Position numbers and translations under genes: made by a program
The notes under the pieces: model-generated
The model's input: only the letters and a program-made list of their open reading frames with translations
Databases searched by the model: none
What the model was told of the DNA's origin: nothing
Assembly (NCBI GenBank): GCA_000824785.1
Contig: CCNB01000004.1
Coordinates: 380,157 to 444,156 of the forward strand
Reading direction: 5' to 3'
DNA length: 64,000 nucleotides
Source of the DNA: Mesorhizobium plurifarium
GTDB taxonomy: Bacteria; Pseudomonadota; Alphaproteobacteria; Rhizobiales; Rhizobiaceae
Shown here: positions 31,956 through 41,722 of the stretch, piece by piece
Layout: each line of letters starts with the position of its first letter
Numbering within the stretch: the stretch's first letter is position 1

Positions 31956-34304
31956 TCAGTGCTTCTTGGCGTGGATGGTCGCCCACACCGTCGCGGGCGA
32001 TGCCGGCATGGCGATGTCGACGACGCCGAGCGCGTCGGTGATGGCGTTGATGACCGCCGGCGGCGAACCGATGGCGCCGGCCTCGCCGCAGCCTTTGACG
32101 CCGAGCGGATTGCCCGGGCATGGCGTGTTCGAGGTAGAGACCTTGAAGGACGGCAGGTCGCCCGCGCGCGGCATGGTGTAATCCATGTAGCTCGCCGTCA
32201 GAAGCTGGCCGCTGGCGTCGTAATGCGCGCCTTCCAGCAACGCCTGGCCGACGCCTTGGGCGATGCCGCCATGCACCTGCCCTTCGACGATCATCGGATT
32301 GATGATGTTGCCGAAATCGTCGGCCGCGACGAACTGGATGATCTCCGTCAGGCCGGTCTCCGGATCGATCTCGACCTCGCAGATATAGCAACCGGCCGGG
32401 AAAGTGAAGTTGGACGGATCGTAGAAGGCCGTCTCCTTCAGCCCGGGCTCCATGCCCGCCGGCAGATTGTGCGCGGTGTAGGAGGCAAGCGCCACCTGGA
32501 ACCAGGGCAGGCTCTTGTCGGTGCCCGCGACCTTGACCTCGCCATTCTCGATGACGATGTCGCCCTCGTCCGCTTCCAGAAGGTGCGCGGCGATCTTCTT
32601 GGCCTTGGCCTCGACCTTGTCGAGCGCCTTGACGATGGCCGACATGCCGACGGCGCCGGAACGTGAGCCGTAAGTGCCCATGCCCATCTGCACCTTGTCG
32701 GTGTCGCCATGGACGATCGAGACCGAGTCGATCGGCACGCCGAAGCGCTGGGTGACAAGCTGAGCGAAGGTCGTCTCATGGCCCTGGCCATGGCTGTGCG
32801 AGCCGGTGAGCACCTCGATGGTGCCCACGGCATTGACCCGCACCTCCGCCGATTCCCAGAGGCCGACGCCGGCGCCGAGCGAGCCGACCGCCGATGACGG
32901 AGCCAAGCCGCAGGCCTCGATGTAGCAGCTCATGCCGATGCCGCGCAGCTTGCCTTGCTTGGCGGCGTCGGCGCGGCGCTTGGTGAAGCCGGCATAGTCG
33001 GCGGCCTTCATCGCCGCTTCGAGCGAGGCGTTATAATCGCCCGCGTCATAAGCCATGATCACCGGCGTCTGATGGGGGAAGGACGTGATGAAGTTCCGGC
33101 GTCTGAGTTCCGCCGGCGACACGCCAAGCTCGCGCGCCGCGGTTTCCATCATGCGCTCGAGCACGTAGGTGGCCTCCGGCCGCCCTGCCCCGCGATAGGC
33201 ATCGACGGGCGCGGTGTTGGTGTAGACGGCGCGCACATTGGCGTGGATCGCCGGGATGTTGTACTGGCCCGACAAGAGCGTCGCGTAGAGATAGGTCGGC
33301 ACGCAGGACGAGAACAGCGACATGTAGGCGCCGAGATTGGCAATGGTGTCGACCTTGAGGCCGGTGATGCGGTTGTCCTTGTCGAAGGCCATCTCCACCG
33401 TCGACACATGGTCGCGGCCATGCGCGTCCGAAAGGAAGCTTTCGGTGCGGTCGGCGACCCATTTGACCGGAACGCCGGTCTTCTTCGATGCCCACAGGCA
33501 GACGATCTCTTCCGGATAGATGTAGATCTTGGAGCCGAAGCCGCCACCGACATCCGGCGCGATCACGCGCAGCTTGTTTTCCGGAGCGACATTGTAGAAG
33601 GCGCTCATCACCAGCCGCGCGACATGCGGGTTCTGCGACGTCGTCCAGCAGGTATAGTGGTCCTCGGCCTTGTCGTAGTGCCCGAGCGCCGCGCGCGGCT
33701 CCATCGCATTCGGCACCAGCCGGTTGTTGACGATCTTCATGCGCGTGACATGGGCCGCCGACTTGATCGCCGCGTCGGTCGCCTTGCCGTCGCCGAGCTC
33801 CCAGTCGAAGATCAGGTTGTTCTCGGCCTCGGCATGGATCTGCGGCGCGCCGGGCTGGATGGCCTTCGTGGCATCGACCACCGCCTTCAGTTCCTTGTAG
33901 GTGATCTCGACCGCCTCTGCCGCGTCGCGCGCCTGGCCCTTGGTATCGGCGACGACGACGACGACCGCGTCACCGACATAGCGCACCTTGTCGACGGCCA
34001 GGGGCGACCACGCGCCCATTTTCATCGGCGTTCCGTCCTTGGAGTGGATCATCCAGCCGCAGATCAGATTGCCGATGCCATCGGCCTTGAGCTCCTTGCC
34101 CGTCAGGACGCCAATGACGCCCGGCATCGCTTGCGCTTGTCTCACATCGATCTTCTTGATCTGCGCATGCGCGTGCGGGCTGCGTACGAACACGGCATGC
34201 TTCATGCCGGGCACCACCATGTCGTCGACATAGCGGCCGCCGCCGGTGATGAACCTCTTGTCTTCCTTGCGCGCTACGCGGGCGCCGACGCCTTCGATAC
34301 CCAT
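31956..34304 (-). CDS. coxL: Aerobic CO dehydrogenase-type large (Mo) subunit, form II
   Basis: A 782-residue xanthine-oxidase-family catalytic subunit. The active-site loop reads AYRGAGR (about 369-375), the form II signature, instead of AYxCSFR of form I CO dehydrogenases. Molybdopterin motifs 'DVGGGFGSK' (about 261-269) and '[15 protein letters not shown]' are present, and the conserved base is the Glu in '[12 protein letters not shown]' near the C-terminus. Length agrees with the family (about 780-810). Form II enzymes have been reported in rhizobia, but their substrate is debated. No cox maturation genes (coxD, E, F, G) lie in the window. Confidence 0.9.
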   Translation of the reverse strand: MGIEGVGARVARKEDKRFITGGGRYVDDMVVPGMKHAVFVRSPHAHAQIKKIDVRQAQAMPGVIGVLTGKELKADGIGNLICGWMIHSKDGTPMKMGAWSPLAVDKVRYVGDAVVVVVADTKGQARDAAEAVEITYKELKAVVDATKAIQPGAPQIHAEAENNLIFDWELGDGKATDAAIKSAAHVTRMKIVNNRLVPNAMEPRAALGHYDKAEDHYTCWTTSQNPHVARLVMSAFYNVAPENKLRVIAPDVGGGFGSKIYIYPEEIVCLWASKKTGVPVKWVADRTESFLSDAHGRDHVSTVEMAFDKDNRITGLKVDTIANLGAYMSLFSSCVPTYLYATLLSGQYNIPAIHANVRAVYTNTAPVDAYRGAGRPEATYVLERMMETAARELGVSPAELRRRNFITSFPHQTPVIMAYDAGDYNASLEAAMKAADYAGFTKRRADAAKQGKLRGIGMSCYIEACGLAPSSAVGSLGAGVGLWESAEVRVNAVGTIEVLTGSHSHGQGHETTFAQLVTQRFGVPIDSVSIVHGDTDKVQMGMGTYGSRSGAVGMSAIVKALDKVEAKAKKIAAHLLEADEGDIVIENGEVKVAGTDKSLPWFQVALASYTAHNLPAGMEPGLKETAFYDPSNFTFPAGCYICEVEIDPETGLTEIIQFVAADDFGNIINPMIVEGQVHGGIAQGVGQALLEGAHYDASGQLLTASYMDYTMPRAGDLPSFKVSTSNTPCPGNPLGVKGCGEAGAIGSPPAVINAITDALGVVDIAMPASPATVWATIHAKKH

Positions 34305-34325
34305 GGGAAATTCCTCCGGAATTTA

Positions 34326-34403
34326 AGGGAATAGGCAGTAGGGGTCAGGCAGTAGTGGAGGCTCGTTTTGCCTAATCCCTACTGCCTACCGCCTACTCCC
34401 TAA
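34326..34403. repeat. Imperfect inverted repeat built from AGGCAGTAGGG-like units, in the coxS-coxL gap
   Basis: The left arm (34326-34355) reads AGGGAATAGGCAGTAGGGG... and the right arm (34371-34403) is nearly its reverse complement. Both arms are composed of repeated GGCAGTAGGG-type units, with a loop of about 15 bp. The element occupies most of the coxS-coxL gap, and its right end overlaps the coxS stop codon (TAG on the minus strand). It resembles an extragenic palindromic repeat. Confidence 0.7.
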
Positions 34404-34900
34404 GCTGCCTGTTTCGCCTTGCCCTTGGCGCCCTTCGCCATCGTCTCCGATGCGGCGAGGATCGCCTTCACGATGTTGTGGTAGCCCGTGCAGCGGCAGA
34501 TATTGCCTTCGAGCTCGGCGCGCACCGTCGCCTCGTCCAGGCCCTCCGGATGGCGCGCGATCATGTCGGTCGCCGTCATGATCATACCGGGTGTGCAGAA
34601 GCCGCATTGCAGTCCGTGATGTTCCTTGAACGCGGCCTGCACCGGATGCAGCTCCGCGCCGTTCGCCAGTCCCTCGATGGTGACGATGGTCGAGCCGGAC
34701 GCCTGCGCGGCGAGCATCGTGCAGGACTTCACCGCCTTGCCGTCGACATGCACCACGCAGGCGCCGCATTGCGATGTATCGCAACCGACATGCGTTCCGG
34801 TGAGGCCCAGGTGCTCTCGCAGGAAATGCACCAGCAACGTTCGGTCTTCGGCGCTCCCGCTGACCCGTTTCCCGTTCACAGTCAACGACACGTCCGACAT
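34400..34900 (-). CDS. coxS: Aerobic CO dehydrogenase-type small [2Fe-2S] subunit
   Basis: A 166-residue ferredoxin-type subunit. The plant-type cluster is bound by C40, C45, C48 and C60 ('[12 protein letters not shown]') and the second cluster by C99, C102, C135 and C137 ('CGFCTPGM', 'CRCTGYHN'), so all eight cysteines are present. A Lys/Ala-rich tail of about 12 residues extends past the usual end. It is the first gene of the operon, transcribed away from the FIST-domain gene. The start has an AGGGAGGGG ribosome-binding site. A palindromic repeat separates it from coxL. Confidence 0.9.
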   Translation of the reverse strand: MSDVSLTVNGKRVSGSAEDRTLLVHFLREHLGLTGTHVGCDTSQCGACVVHVDGKAVKSCTMLAAQASGSTIVTIEGLANGAELHPVQAAFKEHHGLQCGFCTPGMIMTATDMIARHPEGLDEATVRAELEGNICRCTGYHNIVKAILAASETMAKGAKGKAKQAA

Positions 34901-35097
34901 ACAGCCCCTCCCTGGGTATTAACCTTGGTCCTCGCCTGCCGACGCCGCGCTCGTGCTTCGGCAATACGTTATTCACGCACCGTACAACGGGCAAAACAGG
35001 CCTGCCAGCGCCGGTTCCATTGTACTTTCGATCATGGCAAAAGCTATGTGCAGCGCAGCAACCCGCCCCATTGCCAAAACCGGGATTGAAGGCAAAG

Positions 35098-36351
35098 ATG
35101 CCTTCGACGCGAAGCGTGCCTGACAGGCATAAGAAAAGACACGCACAAAAACAGCGTTGGAGGAAATTGCGGAGGAGGCAGCTGGCCAGTTCGAGCACAC
35201 GCTATGCATCGGGCCTTTCGGCGCTCACCACGGATGAGCCCGACCCGGATTCCTTTGCCCGGGCCATCGCGGCGGAAGCGGCGATCGTCGATGCCGGCTT
35301 CGCGCTTCTGTTCTTCTCCCAGAGCCTGGTCGACGCGGCGGCGCTCGCGCAGGCGCTGAAGCTCCACGCGCCATCGCTCGCCTATGCCGGCTGCTCGACC
35401 GCCGGCGAAATCACGCCGCAGGGGCTGGAGGAAGGGCATGCCCTTGCCCTGCTTTTGCCGTCGGCGTCGTTTTCGATCGTCAGCACCACGGTCGAAAACC
35501 TCTCCTCCTCCGGCATGGATGGAATTACCGGCGAGGTCGTGGAACTGCGGCGCCTGCTGCAATCCCGCGCCGGCCGGGAGCGGGCGAAGAGCGTCTTTGC
35601 CCTCTGCTTCATCGACGGGCTTTCGTATGCCGAGGAAGCGGTGACCTCGGCCATCCATTGGGGGTTGGATGACATCCCGCTGATCGGCGGCTCGGCGGGC
35701 GACGACCTGAAATTCGAGACGACCAGTCTGATCTCCAACGGCAAGGTCACGTCCGACAGCGCCATCATCGTGCTGGTCGCGACCGAGATCCCTTTCCACG
35801 TCTTCAAGACCGACAATTTCATTCCGACCGACGAGAAGCTGGTGGTGACGGCATCCGACCCCGACCATCGCATCGTGCGCGAATTCAACGCCACCAACGC
35901 GGCGGAGGAATATGCGGCCTCCGTCGGCACTGTGGCTCAGGCGCTGACGCCGCTAAGCTTCGCTTCCCATCCCGTCGTGGTGAAGGTGGCCGGCGAATAT
36001 TACTGCCGTTCCATCCAGCGCATGCATGTCGACGGCTCGCTGTCATTCTTCTGCGCCATCGACGACGGCGTCGTCCTGTCCATAGCCCAGCCGAAGAACA
36101 TGGTGGAAGCGACGCGCGCCGCGTTGGAGGACGCCGAACGCAAGGTCGGCGGCATCGACATGATCCTGGGCTTCGACTGCGTGCTGCGCCGGCTCGATGC
36201 GCGCAACCGTCAGGTCTACCGTGACATTTCGGAACTCTACCGGACCAACAAGGTGATTGGCTTCGGCACCTATGGCGAGCAGTATCGCTCGATGCACCTC
36301 AACCAGACCTTTACCGGCATCGCCTTCGGCGAGCGCCGGGCAGCCGGGTGA
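35098..36351 (+). CDS. FIST-domain sensor protein (NosP-like)
   Basis: About 417 residues with FIST-N (roughly 50-250) and FIST-C (roughly 255-400) domains. Landmarks are 'YAGCSTAGEITPQG', 'IPLIGGSAGDDLKFE' and the C-terminal 'IGFGTYGEQYRSMHLNQTFTG'. NosP proteins of this type bind heme, sense nitric oxide and control a co-encoded hybrid histidine kinase. Here the next gene is exactly such a kinase, with a GTG/TGA overlap. No start is fully convincing: ATG 35098 gives a basic N-terminus, while TTG 35167 next to GGAGGAAA would give a shorter form beginning just before the conserved region. Confidence 0.84.
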   Translation: MPSTRSVPDRHKKRHAQKQRWRKLRRRQLASSSTRYASGLSALTTDEPDPDSFARAIAAEAAIVDAGFALLFFSQSLVDAAALAQALKLHAPSLAYAGCSTAGEITPQGLEEGHALALLLPSASFSIVSTTVENLSSSGMDGITGEVVELRRLLQSRAGRERAKSVFALCFIDGLSYAEEAVTSAIHWGLDDIPLIGGSAGDDLKFETTSLISNGKVTSDSAIIVLVATEIPFHVFKTDNFIPTDEKLVVTASDPDHRIVREFNATNAAEEYAASVGTVAQALTPLSFASHPVVVKVAGEYYCRSIQRMHVDGSLSFFCAIDDGVVLSIAQPKNMVEATRAALEDAERKVGGIDMILGFDCVLRRLDARNRQVYRDISELYRTNKVIGFGTYGEQYRSMHLNQTFTGIAFGERRAAG

Positions 36352-37691
36352 GCGAGATGCCGCTTCGCGACATCAATGATCTCGAAAGGCTGAAGAAGAT
36401 CAACGCGGCCCTTCTCAGCCGCGTCGAGCGTTCGATGGACCAGCAGGGCAACGCCTTCTCGCTGTTCCAGACCGCCATCTCGCTGGAAAACCGGGTGCGC
36501 AACCGCACCGAGGAACTGCACGCCACGCTGCGCAGGCTCGAGCAGTCGAACATCGACCTCGTCGCCGCCAAGGAAACGGCCGAGCTGGCGAACCTTTCCA
36601 AGACAAGGTTCCTCGCCGCCGCCAGCCACGACGTGCTGCAGCCGCTCAACGCCGCGCATCTGTCGGTCTCGGCGCTGGCCGAGGTCCAGACCAGCGAGGA
36701 AGGCCGCAAGCTGGTGCGCCAGGTCGAGCGCTCGCTGGAGACGATGGAAGACCTCTTGCGCACCCTGCTCGACATCTCCAAGCTCGACGCCGGCGTGGTG
36801 CAGCCGGAAATCGTCGACATCAGCCTGGAGACGCTGTTTTCCTCGCTGCGCTCGGACTTTTTGCCCGAGGCGGAAAAGAAGGGCCTGTCGCTGAAATTCC
36901 GCCCGGTCAATGTCGTCGTGCGCACCGACCGCACGCTGCTCAGGCGCATCCTGCAGAACATCCTCTCCAACGCCCTGCGCTACACCCGCTCCGGCGGCGT
37001 GCTGGTCGGCACCAGGCATCGCGGCGATACCATCCGCATCGACGTCGCCGACACCGGTTGCGGCATTGCCGAAGACCAGCGCGAGGCGGTGTTCGAGGAA
37101 TTCCACCGCGGCACCGCGACGCTTTCCGACGCCGGGCTCGCCGGCGGGCTTGGCCTCGGCCTCGCTATCGTGCGCCGCATGGCCGCCGCGCTCGGCCACC
37201 CCGTGACCTTCTCCTCGAGGGTCGGGCGCGGCACCATCTTCCACATCGACGTGCCGGTCGGCATGGCAGCCGAACCGGTGGCCGCCGTCGCCGATATGGA
37301 GCGCCCGCGCGGCTACGGCCTGTTCGGCACCAGGGTGCTTTTGGTCGAGAACGACATGGATGTGCTCTCCGCCATGACCTCGCTGCTCGAGCGCTGGCAA
37401 TGCCAGGTGCGCGCAGCCACCTCGACCGACGATGCGCTCGACCTGCTCGGCGACACCGCCTGGGTGCCCGACATCGTCATCGCCGACCAGCATCTCGACG
37501 GCGGCGACCTCGGCACCGCGACGATCGCCGACGTGCGCGACTATCTCGGCCGCCCCGTGCCGGCGCTGATCGTCACCGCCGACGGCTCCGAGCTCGTCGC
37601 CAAGGCGGCGCGGGCCGCCGGCATAGAGCTGATGCGCAAGCCGCTGAAACCGGCGCAACTGCGCGCGCTGCTGGCGCATCTGCTGGCGTAG
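36348..37691 (+). CDS. Hybrid histidine kinase (NahK-like, HisKA-HATPase-REC)
   Basis: A 447-residue soluble kinase. An N-terminal coiled coil (about 10-85) is followed by HisKA with H94 in 'AAASHDVLQPLN'. The HATPase domain follows (N box 'NILSNALRYTRSG', G boxes 'DTGCGI' and 'GLGLGLAI'), then a C-terminal receiver ('VLLVENDMD', phospho-acceptor Asp in 'IVIADQHLDGG', conserved Lys in 'MRKPLKP'). There is no membrane segment and no PAS domain, so input probably comes from the FIST protein encoded upstream. The GTG start overlaps the previous stop. The H-box SHDxLQPLNAA is shared with NahK-type kinases. Confidence 0.9.
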   Translation: MSEMPLRDINDLERLKKINAALLSRVERSMDQQGNAFSLFQTAISLENRVRNRTEELHATLRRLEQSNIDLVAAKETAELANLSKTRFLAAASHDVLQPLNAAHLSVSALAEVQTSEEGRKLVRQVERSLETMEDLLRTLLDISKLDAGVVQPEIVDISLETLFSSLRSDFLPEAEKKGLSLKFRPVNVVVRTDRTLLRRILQNILSNALRYTRSGGVLVGTRHRGDTIRIDVADTGCGIAEDQREAVFEEFHRGTATLSDAGLAGGLGLGLAIVRRMAAALGHPVTFSSRVGRGTIFHIDVPVGMAAEPVAAVADMERPRGYGLFGTRVLLVENDMDVLSAMTSLLERWQCQVRAATSTDDALDLLGDTAWVPDIVIADQHLDGGDLGTATIADVRDYLGRPVPALIVTADGSELVAKAARAAGIELMRKPLKPAQLRALLAHLLA

Positions 37692-37700
37692 GGTTATCCC

Positions 37701-38384
37701 TCAAAACCCAGCCTGATCCCTGAACAGCTCCGCATTATCGAGCTTCGAGACCTCGATCACCGCTTGCGTGCGGCTGTAGACGTTGAGCTTTCGGAGAATC
37801 TCCGAGACATGCGCTTTCACGGTGGTCTCGCCCACCTGCAGCTCATAGGCGATCTGCTTGTTCAGCATGCCCTGGCGCAGCATCTGCAGGACCCTGAGCT
37901 GCTGCGGCGTCAGCCTGGCCAGGCGCTGCACCATGTCGGCGCGGTCGGTGCTGTCGGGGTCCGGCGGCTGGCCCTCGTAGTTTTCCGGCACATAGACGGC
38001 GCCATCCATCACCGAGCGGATGGCGGCGGCGAGGTCGCTCTTCCTCGCCGATTTCGGGATGAAGCCGGCCGCGCCGTAGGACAGCGCCTCGGAGATGATC
38101 TTCGGTTCCTCATAGCCCGACACGATCACCACCGGCAGCCGCGGGTAGCGGGTCCTCAGTTGCAATAAACCCTCGAAGCCGTGCACGTCGGGCATGCTGA
38201 GATCGAGCAGCGCGAGATCGAACGGCTTGGCGTCGGCAAGAAGCTCGATCGCTTCCGCGATCGAGCGCGCCTCGACCGTGTCGACATCCGGATAGGCCAT
38301 CTGCACGGCGCTGTGCAGCGCCTCGCGAAACAGCGGGTGGTCGTCGATGATCAGGAAGCGGGCGCGATCGCTGACGGAGGTCAT
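37701..38384 (-). CDS. LuxR/NarL-family response regulator
   Basis: A 227-residue two-domain regulator. The receiver has D14/D15 (IIDDHP), the phospho-acceptor D61 (LLDLSMPD) and Lys in 'FIPKSARK'. The C-terminal helix-turn-helix (about 155-220) has the LuxR pattern 'LTPQQLRVLQMLRQGMLNKQIAYEL' and 'TTVKAHVSEILRKL'. It is convergent with the hybrid kinase gene, 9 bp apart, and is the natural output partner for it. Targets are unknown; the cox operon and neighbouring genes are reasonable places to look. Confidence 0.9.
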   Translation of the reverse strand: MTSVSDRARFLIIDDHPLFREALHSAVQMAYPDVDTVEARSIAEAIELLADAKPFDLALLDLSMPDVHGFEGLLQLRTRYPRLPVVIVSGYEEPKIISEALSYGAAGFIPKSARKSDLAAAIRSVMDGAVYVPENYEGQPPDPDSTDRADMVQRLARLTPQQLRVLQMLRQGMLNKQIAYELQVGETTVKAHVSEILRKLNVYSRTQAVIEVSKLDNAELFRDQAGF

Positions 38385-38588
38385 TGCACGGGTTCAGGCA
38401 TCGGTTCGTTTCGGCAGGCACAGGATAGTCCCGTGACCATGGCCAGATTATTGGCAAATAGTATACGCCCAATGATCCGGCGCATTGTCACTGAAACGAC
38501 AGGCCGATGTATGGGGACGTCAGAGTCTTGCCCGCTCGGCAAAATCGGCGGAAGGTGGGCGCGATTCATGCCAACACAGAGAAAAACC

Positions 38589-39283
<695 letters not shown>

Positions 39284-39287
<4 letters not shown>

Positions 39288-39934
39288 GCGACCTCGTCCT
39301 CCACAATTACTATCGCTCCTCCACCTCCTACCGGGTGCGGATCGCGCTGGTGATGAAGGGGCTGGACTACACCTATGTGCCGCATCATCTGCGCCATGGC
39401 GAGCATCTGGAGCCAGCCTATCTCGCCGTCAACCCGCAAGGTCTGGTGCCCGCGCTGGTGCTGGATGATGGTACGCTGCTGACCCAGTCGCTGGCGATCA
39501 TCGAATATCTCGACGAGATCGAGCCCGAGCCGCCGCTGCTGCCGAAGGATGCGCTGGGTCGCGCGCGTGTCCGCATGCTGGCGCAGATGATCGCCTGCGA
39601 CATCCACCCGGTGAACAATCTGCGCGTGCTGACCTCGCTGCGCACCTTGTTCGGCGCCGGCGACCAGGACGTCGTCAACTGGTTCCGGCACTGGGTGAAC
39701 GAAGGCTTCCAGCCGCTTGAAAAGATTCTCGCCTCCTCGCCCGAGACCGGCGCGTTCTGCCATGGCGATGCACCCAGCCTCGCCGATATCTGCCTCGCCG
39801 CCCAGGTCACCAACAATGCCCGCTTTGGCGTCGACATGACGCCCTATCCGGTGATCGCGCGCATAAACGCCGCCTGCATGGCGCTGCCGGCGTTCCAGAA
39901 GGCTGCGCCGCAGAGCCAGATCGATGCCGAGTAG
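39284..39934 (+). CDS. maiA: Maleylacetoacetate isomerase (zeta-class GST)
   Basis: A 216-residue zeta-class glutathione transferase. The N-terminal active-site motif reads 'YYRSSTSYRVRIAL'; the typical form is SSCSxRVRIAL, so the cysteine is threonine while the catalytic serine is kept. 'NPQGLVPALVLDDG' and 'LTQSLAIIEYLDE' mark the glutathione site. It isomerises maleylacetoacetate or maleylpyruvate to the fumaryl form, which the adjacent FAH-family enzyme then hydrolyses. The ATG overlaps the previous stop by 4 bp. The 3' end overlaps the next gene by 11 bp. Confidence 0.9.
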
Positions 39935-40397
39935 GGAAGCCAAGGACGCTGAAGAGGCCAAGGCACTCGCCGACATCGAGGAGTATGGCTGCCACATCCT
40001 CTATGTGCTGGAGGAGGACGAGCACCCGCCCTTCGCCTACTCGGTCGGGATAGAGCACAATTTTGGCGTCCCTGAACTGGTCGTGATCGGGCTCAAGCCG
40101 GAGCTTTCGATGACCATCATCAACGAGTATTGCCGACGGGTGCGCGGCGGCGAGAGGTTCCGCGTCGGTGAGCGGGCATCGGGTTTCCTGGGAGGCGGCT
40201 TCGACTGTCAATTCGGCGCAGTCCATCCCGATCACTACCCGGACTGTTTCGGTTGGGACATATGGTTTTACGACGGGCCTGATTTCCGGATTGTGCAGCT
40301 TATCTTTCCGTCGACGTCCGGGGTTTGGCCGTGGGATGCGGAAGCTGATGAATGGTTTCGCAAACGGCAGCCGCTGCTCGATACGCCGCCGTCATAA
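39924..40397 (+). CDS. DUF4262-domain protein
   Basis: A 157-residue protein matching the DUF4262 pattern: 'YGCHILYVLEEDEHPPFAYSVGIEHNFGVPELVVIGL' runs from about residue 21 to 57, with the characteristic aromatic-rich C-terminal part (DCFGWDIWFYDGPDF). Function is unknown. It starts inside the last codons of maiA (11-bp overlap, other frame) and ends inside the 3' end of the convergent MFS gene (6 bp), an unusually tight squeeze. Coding in its own frame is supported by the conserved domain. Confidence 0.8.
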   Translation: MPSREAKDAEEAKALADIEEYGCHILYVLEEDEHPPFAYSVGIEHNFGVPELVVIGLKPELSMTIINEYCRRVRGGERFRVGERASGFLGGGFDCQFGAVHPDHYPDCFGWDIWFYDGPDFRIVQLIFPSTSGVWPWDAEADEWFRKRQPLLDTPPS

Positions 40398-41627
40398 CCA
40401 GCGCCCTACCCTCAGCGTCGCGGCCCAGAATGCCAGCGCCGCCAGGCCGATGCCCGCGCCAAGCAGGCAGACGCCCGTCCAGCCCCAGGCGGCATAGGTC
40501 ATGGTCGAGGCGATCGAGCCCAGCGCGCTGCCCAGCGAATAGAAGATCATGTAGCCGCCGACCAGCCGGCTGCGGGCGTCCGGCCGGCGGGCGAAGATCA
40601 GGCTTTGATTGGTGACGTGCACGGCCTGGATGGCAAGGTCGAGCATGACGATGCCCAGCACCAGCAGCCACAACGACGTGCCCATGAACGCGATCGGCAG
40701 CCAGGCGGCGGCCATCAGCGAGAGGCCGAAGCCGGTGACCAGTTGGCCTTGCCCGCGATCGACAAGCGTGCCGGTCCAGCGCGCCCCTAGCGCGCCAGCG
40801 ACGCCCGCCAGGCCGAACAGGCCGATCTCGGTATGCGACAGCGAGAACGGGGGTGCCGCGAGCGGCAGCACCAATGGCGCCCAGAGCACGTTGAAACTGG
40901 CGAAGATCAGCATGGCCAGCACCGCACGCACGCGCAGCAAGGGCTCCCCGATGAACAGAAGCAGCACCGAGCCGAGCAGCCGGACATAGGATGTGCGCGG
41001 CCGCGCCGCCTCATGGCGAGGCAGCACGCGGAACAGGATTACCGCCATCGCGAGCGTCAGCACCGCCGAGGCGAGATAGACCGAGCGCCAGCCGGCAAAA
41101 TCGGCGACCAGCCCCGAAGCGAAGCGCGCGAGCAGGATGCCGAGGATCACACCGCTGGTGACGGTGCCGACCGCCCGCCCCCGCTCTTCCGGCGCCACCA
41201 GGTCGGCGGCATAGGCGACGAGGACCTGCACGACGACGGCGAGCAGGCCGACCGCCGCAAGGCTCGCCAGCAGCACCGCGGCGCTCGGCGACAGGCCGAC
41301 AAGGACAAGCGCCAGAGCCGAAAGCACGGCCTGGGTGGCGACCAGCCTGCGGCGATCGAAGAGATCGCCGAGCGGCACGATGAAGAACAGGCCGAGCGCG
41401 TAGCCAATCTGCGTCACGGTCACCACGATACCGACCGAAGCGGGGGCGATCGCGAAGTCACGTGCGATGGCGTCGAGCAGCGGGTGCGCGAAATAGACGT
41501 TGGCGACGCTCAAGCCGCAGGCGACCGCGAAGATCAGCGCGGTGAGGCGCGGCAATCCGGCTTTGCCCTGGCCCTTCGCGGCTTCTCCGGTCTGCCGCAG
41601 GTCCGCGCTTTGCAGTTGCAGGTTCAT
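40392..41627 (-). CDS. MFS transporter (DHA1-like)
   Basis: A 411-residue carrier with about 12 membrane segments. Motif A appears in the loop after TM2 as 'PLGDLFDRRRLVA', and TM1 has 'AVACGLSVANVYFAHPLLDAIARDF', a pattern common to the YnfM/NepI-like group. I prefer the ATG at 41627 (GGAGCC ribosome-binding site) over 41651, because the latter would place the 17-bp palindromic operator almost at the start codon. It is divergent from an HxlR-type regulator, which very probably controls it. Export of a small organic compound is likely, but the substrate is unknown. Confidence 0.85.
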   Translation of the reverse strand: MNLQLQSADLRQTGEAAKGQGKAGLPRLTALIFAVACGLSVANVYFAHPLLDAIARDFAIAPASVGIVVTVTQIGYALGLFFIVPLGDLFDRRRLVATQAVLSALALVLVGLSPSAAVLLASLAAVGLLAVVVQVLVAYAADLVAPEERGRAVGTVTSGVILGILLARFASGLVADFAGWRSVYLASAVLTLAMAVILFRVLPRHEAARPRTSYVRLLGSVLLLFIGEPLLRVRAVLAMLIFASFNVLWAPLVLPLAAPPFSLSHTEIGLFGLAGVAGALGARWTGTLVDRGQGQLVTGFGLSLMAAAWLPIAFMGTSLWLLVLGIVMLDLAIQAVHVTNQSLIFARRPDARSRLVGGYMIFYSLGSALGSIASTMTYAAWGWTGVCLLGAGIGLAALAFWAATLRVGRWL

Positions 41628-41643
41628 CGTGCTGGCTCCATTC

Positions 41644-41660
41644 GGTTTCAAGTTGAAACC
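41644..41660. promoter_or_regulatory. Perfect 17-bp palindrome, candidate HxlR operator
   Basis: GGTTTCAA-G-TTGAAACC lies in the gap between the divergent MFS and HxlR genes. A second, degenerate copy is 36 bp to the right. Position and symmetry fit a dimeric winged-helix repressor controlling both genes. Confidence 0.7.
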
Positions 41661-41679
41661 ATTGCGGAATAGACAAGAA

Positions 41680-41696
41680 GGTTTTATCTTGCAACC
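41680..41696. promoter_or_regulatory. Second, degenerate copy of the HxlR operator
   Basis: GGTTTTATCTTGCAACC matches the upstream perfect palindrome at both ends (GGTTT....TTG.AACC) and has the same 17-bp length. It lies 27 bp before the ATG of the regulator gene, suited to autoregulation. Confidence 0.5.
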
Positions 41697-41722
41697 ACAA
41701 ATCGGAGATCTGGACGAATTGC

